This document shows, one piece after another, positions 33,691-42,347 of a stretch of 64,000 nucleotides of DNA. The DNA lies in NCBI GenBank assembly GCA_946188345.1, contig CAMHUI010000003.1, forward strand, positions 33,133 through 97,132, written 5' to 3'. The notes under the pieces are model-generated. The model was not told the DNA's origin. It did no database searches and saw nothing but the letters and a program-made list of their open reading frames with translations. Position numbers and translations under genes: made by a program. The stretch is from an uncultured Prevotellaceae bacterium. Its GTDB lineage: Bacteria > Bacteroidota > Bacteroidia > Bacteroidales > Bacteroidaceae. Every line of letters starts with the position of its first letter. Within the stretch, counting starts at the first letter, position 1.

Positions 33691-35157
33691 ATGGCAAACC
33701 TCAAAGGACTCTTAAAAGACACGGCCATCTATGGCCTGTCGAGCATTGTAGGCCGATTTCTGAACTACCTGCTCGTACCGCTCTACACCCACTATATGCC
33801 CAAGGACTCGGGCGACTACGGCATCAGCACCAATGTCTATGCCTACACGGCGCTTATCCTCGTGCTCCTCACCTTCGGCATGGAGACCACCCTCTTCCGC
33901 TTTGCCAACCAAGAAGCCCCTGCCGACCTTGCAGGGGAAGGAAGACGCTGGCCCGACAGAGTATTCTCTACGGCCTTTGCCACGGTGGGCACACTGACGC
34001 TGGTCTTTGTGGGCCTGCTCTTCGGCTTCATCACCCCCATCAGCCAGGCCCTTGGCTATGCCGACCACCCCGACTACCTGCTGATGATGGGTGCCGTCGT
34101 GGCACTGGATGCCTTGCAGGCGCTGCCCTTCAGCTATCTGCGCTTCCAGAAGCGTCCCATCCGCTTTGCCTCACTGAAGCTGTTGTTCATCGTGCTGAAC
34201 ATCGGCCTCAACGTGTTCTATTTCGTCATCTTGGGTAAGACATCCGTCTACTATGTCTTCCTCATCAACCTGCTCTGCACGGCCTTCATCACGCTATTCT
34301 TCCTGCCCGACCTGCTCCATGTGCAATGGAACTTCGACGGCCGGCTGCTGCGCCGCATGTTGAGCTACTCATGGCCCATCCTCATCCTCGGCATCGCAGG
34401 CATACTGAATCAGGTGGCCGACAAGATAGTCTTTCCGCTGGTCTATCCCGACAAGGCACAGGCCAACGTAGAGCTGGGCATCTATGGCTCGTGTGTGAAG
34501 ATAGCCATGATCATGGCCCTGATTACGCAAGCCTTCCGCTATGCCTACGAGCCCATTGTCTTTGCCAAGAACAAGGATGCCGACAAGACCGAATACTATG
34601 CCGCCGCGATGAAGTACTTCCTGGTCTTCACGCTGCTGGCCTTCCTCTGCGTGGTGGGCTGGATGCCGCTGCTGCAGCTGATTATCGGCGCCGACTATCG
34701 CGAAGGCATACGCGTGGTGCCTATCGTTATGACCGCAGAAATCATGATGGGTATCTATTTCAACCTGTCGTTCTGGTATAAGCTCATCGACAAGACCATC
34801 TACGGGGCATGGTTCTCGCTCATCGGCTGTGCCGTGCTCTTTGCCGTCAACATCCTGTTCATCCCTAAGTACGGCTACATGGCCTGTGCCTGGGGCGGCG
34901 TGGCCGGCTATGGCACGGCAATGCTGCTGTCATACTTCGTCGGGCAGCGCAAGAACCCCATCCCCTATGACCTGGGCGACATGGGCATCTACGTGCTGGC
35001 GGCTGCCGTGCTCTTTGTCGCGATGCAGTTCATCCCCAACGAATGGCCCTCAGTCCTGCAGCTGGCCGCCAACACCCTGCTCATCATCGCCTTCGCAGCA
35101 CTCATCCTGCTCAAGGACTTCCGTGGAATCATCAATAAACTATATAAAAGAAAATGA
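33691..35157 (+). CDS. Polysaccharide flippase (MATE/Wzx-like, MOP superfamily)
   Basis: The 488-residue protein has 12-14 predicted membrane helices and the N-terminal pattern LKDTAIYGLSSIVGRFLNYLLVPLYTHYMP of the polysaccharide biosynthesis (Wzx/RfbX) family. MOP flippases move lipid-linked saccharides or lipid II across the inner membrane. No glycosyltransferase cluster is nearby, so its substrate is unknown. Its stop overlaps the start of the S46 peptidase gene by 4 nt (ATGA), which suggests coupling. It lies 18 nt after the SpmA/SpmB-like gene. Confidence 0.88.
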   Translation: MANLKGLLKDTAIYGLSSIVGRFLNYLLVPLYTHYMPKDSGDYGISTNVYAYTALILVLLTFGMETTLFRFANQEAPADLAGEGRRWPDRVFSTAFATVGTLTLVFVGLLFGFITPISQALGYADHPDYLLMMGAVVALDALQALPFSYLRFQKRPIRFASLKLLFIVLNIGLNVFYFVILGKTSVYYVFLINLLCTAFITLFFLPDLLHVQWNFDGRLLRRMLSYSWPILILGIAGILNQVADKIVFPLVYPDKAQANVELGIYGSCVKIAMIMALITQAFRYAYEPIVFAKNKDADKTEYYAAAMKYFLVFTLLAFLCVVGWMPLLQLIIGADYREGIRVVPIVMTAEIMMGIYFNLSFWYKLIDKTIYGAWFSLIGCAVLFAVNILFIPKYGYMACAWGGVAGYGTAMLLSYFVGQRKNPIPYDLGDMGIYVLAAAVLFVAMQFIPNEWPSVLQLAANTLLIIAFAALILLKDFRGIINKLYKRK

Positions 35158-37268
35158 AAAAGATTATTCTTTCCCTCGTCGCCTTGCTGGCGATGACGTC
35201 GGCCAAGGCTGACGAAGGCATGTGGACGCTGTATAATCTGCCGCAGGCCGTTTATGAGAAGATGGTAGAGGAAGGCTTCGAGCTTCCCTACAGTGCCCTC
35301 TACGAAGGCGACAACGCCATCATGAAGGCTTGTGTGAATTTCTCGGGCTACTGCTCGGGCGTCGTGGTGAGCCCCGACGGACTCGTCTTCACCAACCACC
35401 ACTGCGGTTTCGAGTCTATCAGAAGCCACTCCACCGTGGAACACGACTACATGCTCAACGGCTTCATCTCCAACTCCTACGAGGAGGAACTGCCCAACGA
35501 GCACATGTTCGTATCGTTCATGGTCACCCAGAAAGACATCACCGACGACATCATGGCCCAGGGCTTCGACAAGATGGACGAGCGCCAGCAATCGTTGTTC
35601 CTCGACTCGCTGGAAAACGCCATGCTGAAGCAGGTAAAGGCCGAAGACCCCACCCTGCGCCTGGAGATTAAACCCTTCTACGAGGGCAACCGCTACTTCG
35701 CCACTACCTACCGCGACTTCAAGGATGTGAGACTGGTGTTTGCCATTCCCAAGTCAATGGGTAAGTTCGGCGGTGAAACCGACAACTGGATGTGGCCGCG
35801 CCAGACCTGCGACTTCAGCGTCTTCCGCATCTACGCCGACCCGAAGACCAACGGACCGGCTGAATATTCGAAAGACAATGTTCCCTATCATCCCGAGCAC
35901 TGGGCTCCCGTATCGATGGAAGGCTACAAGGAAGGCGACTTCTCAATGACCATCGGCTATCCGGGCTCTACCTCGCGCTACCTCTCCTCGTATGGCATCC
36001 GCGAGATGCGCGATGCCCAGAACACTCCCCGTGCTCAGGTGCGTGGCGTGAAGCAGGAGGTGATGCTGCGCCACATGCGTGCCGACGAGGCCGTGCGCAT
36101 CAAGTATGACTCGAAGTACGCCCAGAGCTCCAACTACTGGAAGAACTCTATCGGCATGAACAAGTGCATCGACTCCATCGGCATCATCCAGCAGAAGCAG
36201 CAGTTCGAAGAGAAACTGCAGCGCTGGCAGCAGCAGACGGGCTTCCTGAAAGACAAACTCGACTTCAAGAAGATGGAGGAGTACTACGGCCAGCGGCTCG
36301 ATGCCATGCGCACCTTCTACAACTGGATAGAGACCTTCAGCCGCACCAGCGAATTCAACACCCGTGCCATGCAGCAGGCCCGCGGCATGGAGCTGATAGG
36401 CCCGGCAGAAAACCCCAAGAAGCAATACATCGTCTTCCAGGACAACAGCGACGAGTGGGACGAAGCCCTCGACAAGGAGGTGATGGTGGCTCTGCTGAAG
36501 AACTATCGCCAACAGGTACCCGCATCGGCTCTGCCAGAGTTCTACAAGACCATCGACCAGAAGTTCGACGGCAAGTACGAGAAGTTTGTCAACCAGCTCT
36601 ACAAGAAGTCGGCTCTCATGAAGAGCGGCAAGAAAATATACATCAACCGTAAAAAGTACAAGAAGGACCTCGGTCTGAACTACGGTCTCGACCTCATCGC
36701 CTCGCTGGCCGACATCCGCGAGACGCTCATGCAGCACTACAGCGACATCGAGGAGCAGGAGCGCTATCTCTGCGCCGCCAAGATTCGCATGGAGGAAGAC
36801 CTGCCCCACTACAGCGACGCCAACTTCACCATGCGACTCTCCTACGGACAGGTGGGCGGCTTTGAACTCGCCGGACAGCCCTCAGGCTACTACACCACAG
36901 CTGAGAGCATCGTGGAGAAAATGAAGAAGGCCGACCAGAACTTCGAATACTTCGCCGAGCCCGTCATGCATGAGCTTCTTTCGGCCAAGGACTTCCAGCC
37001 CTACACCGACAAGACCACCGGCAAGATGCAGCTCTGCTTCCTGACCAACAACGACATCACCGGCGGCAACTCCGGCTCGCCGATGTTCGACGGCAAGGGA
37101 CGCCTCATCGGCCTGGCCTTTGACGGCAACTGGGACTCGCTCTCATCCGACATCAACTTCGACAGCCGTCTGGCCCGCTGCATCGGCGTCGACATCCGCT
37201 ACGTGGTCTTCATGATGGACCGCTGGGGACACGCCGACCGCCTGCTGCGCGAGATTGGTGTGAAGTAA
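35154..37268 (+). CDS. S46 family dipeptidyl-peptidase (DPP7/DPP11 type)
   Basis: The 704-residue protein has a signal peptide (MKKIILSLVALLAMTSAKA) and the mature start DEGMWTLYNLP, typical of S46. The chymotrypsin-type triad is visible: the His82/His83 pair in FTNHHCGF, Asp210 in GGETDNWMWPR and Ser640 in GGNSGSP. A helical cap lies between them (about residues 280-560). These periplasmic exopeptidases remove N-terminal dipeptides and support growth on peptides. The P1 preference (hydrophobic for DPP7, acidic for DPP11) depends on one residue near the C-terminus that I cannot assign without an alignment. Confidence 0.93.
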   Translation: MKKIILSLVALLAMTSAKADEGMWTLYNLPQAVYEKMVEEGFELPYSALYEGDNAIMKACVNFSGYCSGVVVSPDGLVFTNHHCGFESIRSHSTVEHDYMLNGFISNSYEEELPNEHMFVSFMVTQKDITDDIMAQGFDKMDERQQSLFLDSLENAMLKQVKAEDPTLRLEIKPFYEGNRYFATTYRDFKDVRLVFAIPKSMGKFGGETDNWMWPRQTCDFSVFRIYADPKTNGPAEYSKDNVPYHPEHWAPVSMEGYKEGDFSMTIGYPGSTSRYLSSYGIREMRDAQNTPRAQVRGVKQEVMLRHMRADEAVRIKYDSKYAQSSNYWKNSIGMNKCIDSIGIIQQKQQFEEKLQRWQQQTGFLKDKLDFKKMEEYYGQRLDAMRTFYNWIETFSRTSEFNTRAMQQARGMELIGPAENPKKQYIVFQDNSDEWDEALDKEVMVALLKNYRQQVPASALPEFYKTIDQKFDGKYEKFVNQLYKKSALMKSGKKIYINRKKYKKDLGLNYGLDLIASLADIRETLMQHYSDIEEQERYLCAAKIRMEEDLPHYSDANFTMRLSYGQVGGFELAGQPSGYYTTAESIVEKMKKADQNFEYFAEPVMHELLSAKDFQPYTDKTTGKMQLCFLTNNDITGGNSGSPMFDGKGRLIGLAFDGNWDSLSSDINFDSRLARCIGVDIRYVVFMMDRWGHADRLLREIGVK

Positions 37269-37286
37269 GCCCATAGACTGCCCTCG

Positions 37287-38009
37287 ATGGACATTCGCAT
37301 CAACGACCTCTCCATCGGCTACGACACACGTCAGCCCGTGGCCCGACATCTCTCTGCCGAGGTGCCTGGCGGCAGGCTGACGTGTCTGTTAGGGCGCAAC
37401 GGAGCCGGCAAGACCACCCTGCTGAAGACCCTCACGGGAGCCCTGCCGCCGCTCGCCGGCACCATCACGATAGGGTCCGACAACCTCAGACAACTCTCGC
37501 GACGACAGCGGGCACAAAGACTCAGCATCGTCACGACAGAGCGACTCGACCTGCAGCGGCTCACCGTGCGCGACGTCGTAGCGCTCGGACGCCATCCCTA
37601 TACAGGACTGCTCGGGACGCTCACGGCTCAAGACAAGGCCATCGTCGATGAAGCCCTCCACCAGGTAGGCATCACGCCTCTGGCCCGGCGCGACATCGCA
37701 CTGCTGAGCGACGGAGAGCGGCAGAAAGTACTCATCGCCAAAGCACTCGCACAGCAGACACCCGTCATCATCCTCGACGAGCCCACTGCCTTCCTCGACC
37801 ATCCCAGCCGATGCGACCTCTTTGCGCTGCTGCGCCACCTGGCACAAGACGGCGGGAAGACCATCCTGCTCTCTACCCACGACTGGGAACTGGCCGCACA
37901 ATACGCCCACAGATTCCTCATGCTCGACGAAGCAGGGCTGAAGGAAACACGCAAGCTGCCTGCTAACGAGCCTGCCGATTCAGGCAACATCCACCCACAA
38001 GACTGGTAA
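37287..38009 (+). CDS. ABC transporter ATP-binding protein, FecE/BtuD-like, orphan
   Basis: The 240-residue ATPase has Walker A GRNGAGKTT, signature LSDGERQKVLIAKAL, Walker B PVIILDEPTAFLDH and the switch His in LLSTHDWE. Its best fit is the iron-siderophore/cobalamin class (FecE, BtuD), from GRHPYTG after LTVRDVVAL. The usual Q-loop Gln position reads SIVTTERL and shows no Gln. No permease or binding-protein gene is adjacent, so its partners must lie elsewhere. It is 18 nt after the S46 gene. Confidence 0.85.
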   Translation: MDIRINDLSIGYDTRQPVARHLSAEVPGGRLTCLLGRNGAGKTTLLKTLTGALPPLAGTITIGSDNLRQLSRRQRAQRLSIVTTERLDLQRLTVRDVVALGRHPYTGLLGTLTAQDKAIVDEALHQVGITPLARRDIALLSDGERQKVLIAKALAQQTPVIILDEPTAFLDHPSRCDLFALLRHLAQDGGKTILLSTHDWELAAQYAHRFLMLDEAGLKETRKLPANEPADSGNIHPQDW

Positions 38010-38168
38010 GCCGCCAAATGTTCAGCAAGATGGAATACCATTTCCTGCAAATGAACATCTGCTTATCAACAACTGAGCATCACCTTTCCTATAAGCGATT
38101 ATTGCCTTTCCATCGGAAGAAATAAAGAAAAGCCAAGACCTGAAAGACCAAAAAAAATTGCCTTTTCT

Positions 38169-38199
38169 TTGGTTATCTGCCTGCTTCTTCGTACCTTTG
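38169..38199 (+). promoter_or_regulatory. korAB promoter
   Basis: TTG at 38169-38171 and TACCTTTG at 38192-38199 are separated by 20 bp, a full match to the Bacteroidota consensus, 53 bp before the korA ATG. Confidence 0.75.
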
Positions 38200-38251
38200 T
38201 GCCATAAACACACACCTTTAAATACCAAACCTAAAAAAAATAACGAAACAC

Positions 38252-40162
38252 ATGGAGCCATCTGTTACACACCAGCCCGAGGTGAAAGAACTCGAGCAAG
38301 TGGTAGTAAGATTTTCCGGAGACAGCGGCGATGGCATGCAGCTCGCCGGCAACATTTTCTCTACTATTTCTGCATCAGTAGGAAACGGCATCTCTACGTT
38401 TCCCGATTATCCAGCCGACATACGCGCCCCGCAAGGCTCGCTGACAGGCGTCAGCGGCTATCAGGTGCACATCTCTCAGGGCCAGGCACTCACGCCGGGC
38501 GACCTCTGCGACGTACTTGTAGCCATGAACGCCGCCGCACTGAAGACCCAGCTGCGCTATGCCAAGCCTCAGGCCACCATCATCATCGACACCGACTCCT
38601 TCGGCCCAGCCGACCTGAAGAAAGCCCAGTTCGAGAGCGATGACTACCTGCTGGAACTGGACGTCGACCCCGACCGCGTCGTGGCCTGCCCCATCACCAA
38701 GATGGTGAAAGACTGTCTGGCCGACACTGGCATGGACAACAAGTCGGTGCTGAAGTGCCGCAACATGTTCGCCTTGGGCATCGTCTGCTGGCTCTTCAAC
38801 CGCGACCTCGAACTCGCCTTCAACTTCCTGCGCGAGAAATTCAAGAAGAAGCCCGCCATCGCCGAAAGCAATATCAAGGTAGTGCAGGCCGGCTACGACT
38901 ACGGAAGCAACACCCACGCCTCCGTGCCAGCCACCTACCGCATTGAGTCGAAGCACAAAGTACCCGGACGATATATGGACATCACCGGCAACAAAGCCAC
39001 CGCATACGGACTGATGGCCGCTGCCGAGAAAGCCGGACTAAAGCTGTTCCTCGGCTCCTACCCCATCACCCCGGCCACAGACATCCTACATGAGCTGGCC
39101 AAGCACAAGTCGATGGGCGTCATCACCGTACAGTGCGAAGACGAGATATCCGGCTGCGCCTCTGCCGTCGGAGCAGCCTTCGCCGGAGCATTGGCAGCCA
39201 CATCAACGTCAGGACCGGGCCTCTGCCTGAAGTCAGAAGCCATCAACCTCGCTGTCATCGACGAGCTCCCGCTGGTCGTCATCGACGTACAGCGCGGAGG
39301 ACCTTCCACCGGACTGCCCACCAAGTCGGAGCAGACCGACCTGCTGCAGGCCCTCTACGGCCGCAACGGCGAGAGCCCCATGCCCGTCATCGCTGCCACA
39401 AGCCCAACCAACTGCTTCGAATCAGCCTACATGGCTGCCAAGATAGCCCTCGAACATCTCACGCCCGTCGTCCTGCTCACCGATGCCTTCATTGCCAACG
39501 GATCGGCTGCATGGCACCTGCCGAAGATGGCCGAACTGCCGGAGATACACCCCCACTACGCCACCGAAGAGCAGAAATATAAGTACTCACCCTACAAGCG
39601 CGACGAGGAGAGTTGCGTGCGCTACTGGGCCATTCCCGGACAAGAAGGCTTCCAGCATATCCTCGGCGGACTCGAGAAAGACGGCGAGACCGGAGCCATC
39701 TCCACAGAGCCCGAAAACCACGACCGCATGGACCACCTGCGCTACGACAAGGTGCAGCGCATCCCGGTGCCCGACGTCGTCGTGGAAGGCGACAAGGACG
39801 ATGCCGAACTGCTCATCGTAGGCTTCGGCTCAACCTACGGCCACCTCTACTCGGCCATGGAAGAACTCCGCCAGCACGGACATAAAGTGGCACTGGCACA
39901 GTTCCAATACATCAACCCATTGCCCAAGAACACGGCCGATGTATTGCTGCGCTACAAGAAAGTAGTCGTCGCCGAACAGAACCTCGGACAGTTTGCGGCC
40001 CTCCTGCGTATCCGCATCAACAACTTCGCACCCTACCAGTACAACCAGGTGAAAGGCCAACCATTCGTGGTCAGCGAACTCGTTGCCGGATTTGAGAAAG
40101 TCATACTGACAAAAGAGGCCCCCACTTACGACAACACCTATATATCAAGAATTCTTAATTAA
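38252..40162 (+). CDS. korA: 2-oxoacid:ferredoxin oxidoreductase alpha subunit (gamma-alpha fusion)
   Basis: The 636-residue protein joins the gamma domain (VVVRFSGDSGDGMQLAGNIF, about residues 15-200) with the pyruvate-ferredoxin-type alpha domain (NKATAYGLMAAAEKAGLKLFLGSYPITPATDILHEL onward) and a transketolase-C-like end (LLIVGFGSTYGHLYSAMEEL). It forms, with KorB, an enzyme that oxidatively decarboxylates a 2-oxoacid, probably 2-oxoglutarate, to the acyl-CoA with reduction of ferredoxin. It is 12 nt upstream of korB, and a good promoter precedes the pair. No delta (ferredoxin) subunit is present, as is usual in the two-subunit Kor type. Confidence 0.93.
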   Translation: MEPSVTHQPEVKELEQVVVRFSGDSGDGMQLAGNIFSTISASVGNGISTFPDYPADIRAPQGSLTGVSGYQVHISQGQALTPGDLCDVLVAMNAAALKTQLRYAKPQATIIIDTDSFGPADLKKAQFESDDYLLELDVDPDRVVACPITKMVKDCLADTGMDNKSVLKCRNMFALGIVCWLFNRDLELAFNFLREKFKKKPAIAESNIKVVQAGYDYGSNTHASVPATYRIESKHKVPGRYMDITGNKATAYGLMAAAEKAGLKLFLGSYPITPATDILHELAKHKSMGVITVQCEDEISGCASAVGAAFAGALAATSTSGPGLCLKSEAINLAVIDELPLVVIDVQRGGPSTGLPTKSEQTDLLQALYGRNGESPMPVIAATSPTNCFESAYMAAKIALEHLTPVVLLTDAFIANGSAAWHLPKMAELPEIHPHYATEEQKYKYSPYKRDEESCVRYWAIPGQEGFQHILGGLEKDGETGAISTEPENHDRMDHLRYDKVQRIPVPDVVVEGDKDDAELLIVGFGSTYGHLYSAMEELRQHGHKVALAQFQYINPLPKNTADVLLRYKKVVVAEQNLGQFAALLRIRINNFAPYQYNQVKGQPFVVSELVAGFEKVILTKEAPTYDNTYISRILN

Positions 40163-40174
40163 CGAAAAATCATT

Positions 40175-41185
40175 ATGGAACAAACATATACTGCTGCCGA
40201 CTTCAAGAAAGGTCAGCCTCGCTGGTGCCCAGGATGCGGCGACCACTTCTTCCTCGCCTCGCTGCACAAGGCCATGGCAGAGATTGGCGTAGCACCCTAT
40301 GAGACCGCCGTCATCTCTGGTATCGGCTGCTCGTCGCGACTGCCCTACTATGTCAACACCTATGCCATGCAGACCATCCACGGCCGCGCTGCCGCCATCG
40401 CAACGGGTGCCAAGGTTGTCAACCCCAAGCTTACTATCTGGCAGATTTCCGGCGACGGCGACGGACTGGCCATCGGCGGAAACCACTTCATCCATGCCAT
40501 GCGCCGCAACATCGACCTGAACATGATTCTGCTCAACAACCGCATCTACGGTCTCACCAAGGGACAGTACTCCCCCACGTCGCCCCGTGGCTTCGTGTCG
40601 AAGTCGTCGCCCTACGGAACCGTCGAAGACCCCTTCCGCCCCGCAGAACTTTGCTTCGGAGCCCGCGGACGGTTCTTTGCCCGTGCCGTAGCAACCGACC
40701 AGCCCGGCACCATCGAAATCCTCAAGGCAGCCCATGAACACAAGGGAGCGGCCGTATGCGAAATCCTGCAGAACTGCGTCATCTTCAACAACGGATGCCA
40801 CGACCTTGTATATAACAAGGAAGGCCGACAGAAGAACGCCATCTACGTGCGCCACGGCGAGAAACTAGTCTTTGGAGAGAACCAGGAGTACGGACTCATG
40901 CAGGAAGGCTTCGGACTGAAGGTGGTGAAGATTGGCGAGAACGGCATCACGCTGGACGACATCCTCACTCACGATGCCCACTGCCAGGACGACACGCTGC
41001 AACTGAAGCTTGCCATGATGACGCCTGAAGACGGGTTCCCCATTGCCCTCGGTGTCATTCGCGACGTGGAAGCACCTACCTACGACGATGCCGTCAACGC
41101 ACAGCTCGCCGAGGTCAGCGCCCAGAAGCCCTACCACTCGTTCATGGAACTGCTCGAAACCAACGACATCTGGGAAGTGAAATAA
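40175..41185 (+). CDS. korB: 2-oxoacid:ferredoxin oxidoreductase beta subunit
   Basis: The 336-residue TPP-binding subunit has RWCPGCGDHF, the cysteine pair that ligates an Fe-S cluster together with later Cys residues, and the TPP/Mg motif ISGDGDGLAIGGNHFIHAMRRN...LLNNRIYGLTKGQ. It pairs with KorA. The last 864 nt are almost repeated at 46000-46863. Between about 40690 and 41136 the two copies are identical, which points to recent conversion. After the stop codon the sequence no longer resembles a natural korAB 3' end; the strong terminator is found behind the truncated copy instead. Confidence 0.95.
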   Translation: MEQTYTAADFKKGQPRWCPGCGDHFFLASLHKAMAEIGVAPYETAVISGIGCSSRLPYYVNTYAMQTIHGRAAAIATGAKVVNPKLTIWQISGDGDGLAIGGNHFIHAMRRNIDLNMILLNNRIYGLTKGQYSPTSPRGFVSKSSPYGTVEDPFRPAELCFGARGRFFARAVATDQPGTIEILKAAHEHKGAAVCEILQNCVIFNNGCHDLVYNKEGRQKNAIYVRHGEKLVFGENQEYGLMQEGFGLKVVKIGENGITLDDILTHDAHCQDDTLQLKLAMMTPEDGFPIALGVIRDVEAPTYDDAVNAQLAEVSAQKPYHSFMELLETNDIWEVK

Positions 41186-41186
41186 A

Positions 41187-41207
41187 AAGATCGAAAGTCG
41201 ATCTTCG
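41187..41207. terminator. Short hairpin after korB
   Basis: AAGATCGA and TCGATCTT pair perfectly around a three-base loop a few bases behind the korB stop. No long T-run follows, so termination would be weak. Confidence 0.35.
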
Positions 41208-41247
41208 GCTCTAAATACTTTTGTGTATTATTTGTGTACTCAAAAGT

Positions 41248-41279
41248 TTGGAGAAGACACGGAAAAGTGTGTAAATTTG
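41248..41279 (+). promoter_or_regulatory. Promoter of the secreted protein/TPR gene pair
   Basis: TTG at 41248-41250 and TAAATTTG at 41272-41279 are separated by 21 bp, close to consensus, 36 bp before the ATG at 41316. Confidence 0.65.
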
Positions 41280-41303
41280 CAGCGTCTACACATTTTTCCG
41301 TGT
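41257..41303. promoter_or_regulatory. 17-bp inverted repeat centred on the promoter
   Basis: ACACGGAAAAGTGTGTA (41257-41273) and TACACATTTTTCCGTGT (41287-41303) match at 16 of 17 positions. The -7 element lies in and next to the dyad centre, so a bound protein would block or reposition polymerase. Alternatively, the right half could fold in a transcript that starts further upstream. Confidence 0.6.
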
Positions 41304-41315
41304 AATACAGAGAAT

Positions 41316-42347
41316 ATGAAAAGAAGATATGCGCTGTTGTTAGTCCTTCTGATGGCTTTCATAGTGAAGGCTACCGGACAGGGCTATTTTTATATCTGCA
41401 CCAAGGATGGAAACTATGGAGTAGAACAGCGCAATATGGGAGCAGGAAAGTTTTATCTGGAAAATAAAAATGGCTTACCCTATTGGGGCGATTGGCTGCA
41501 GCTGGGACCCAATGCCGTCTTCGACTATTCTCTTTTAGACAGTATGACAACCGAGCGACCCACCCAGCCAGAGCCCGTCGCCGTAGGGTGGCAGGGAGAC
41601 ATGAAGGAAAGCACCGTCTACTTTTTCCCGCAACCCGTCGAGGGAAACCGTTTCACCCTGTACTATAAGTTTGAGTGTCGTGACAGCCTTTGTGAGTCGG
41701 CCCTGCTCTATTATGATTTCTTTTCGCAGGTCGATGCCGATGCTTATTTCCTGCGCACACTGGAAGAAAACAGAAGTAAGGACTGTTTTGTCATTCTTGA
41801 CATAGATACAGGTTCTACCGACAATCCCTACGTTCGCCGCACACTGACGCGTCCGCGCCGCCCGCGCCAGATGTATTCCTATACCGATTGTCAGGCCGAC
41901 TATCAGCGTGACATTTCACAGTTAGGCTACGACCTCACGCCTATCTACAGGGGGATGCCAATGGAACTCATCCAGCGTGTCTTCTTCCTGCGCAGCGTGG
42001 GTGACGGTCCATACGTCGACGACATGTTGCCCGACAACTTCCTTTTTGGCCATTATGCCGACGGACATTATGAGAGTGCATCGTATAATACAGACACACA
42101 ATGTTCCATCGACCTTGTTTTGAATGAGGATGGGACTCAGGTGATGGGTTATGATATTACCTACACTTATACTGACATCAATCGGCTCAACGACGACTAC
42201 AACGCCATGATGGAAGATTATTTGTATGAAAATGACAGATTTTACCATATTCGCAAAGAAGGAATGACGATTCGTTTCGAATGTACTTCCCATCAGTATG
42301 TGGAGGATGCTGTTAAAAACCTGATTTACTTTGATACGATATGGTAA
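41316..42347 (+). CDS. Secreted protein of unknown function
   Basis: The ATG at 41316 is chosen because it opens a signal peptide (MKRRYALLLVLLMAFIVKATG) and lies behind a good promoter; the upstream in-frame start would overlap that promoter. The 343-residue product is rich in aromatic and acidic residues and has no membrane segment after the leader. I recognise no domain. It overlaps the TPR gene by 7 nt, so the two are translationally coupled. It is AT-richer than korAB, in keeping with a later insertion. Confidence 0.7.
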   Translation: MKRRYALLLVLLMAFIVKATGQGYFYICTKDGNYGVEQRNMGAGKFYLENKNGLPYWGDWLQLGPNAVFDYSLLDSMTTERPTQPEPVAVGWQGDMKESTVYFFPQPVEGNRFTLYYKFECRDSLCESALLYYDFFSQVDADAYFLRTLEENRSKDCFVILDIDTGSTDNPYVRRTLTRPRRPRQMYSYTDCQADYQRDISQLGYDLTPIYRGMPMELIQRVFFLRSVGDGPYVDDMLPDNFLFGHYADGHYESASYNTDTQCSIDLVLNEDGTQVMGYDITYTYTDINRLNDDYNAMMEDYLYENDRFYHIRKEGMTIRFECTSHQYVEDAVKNLIYFDTIW

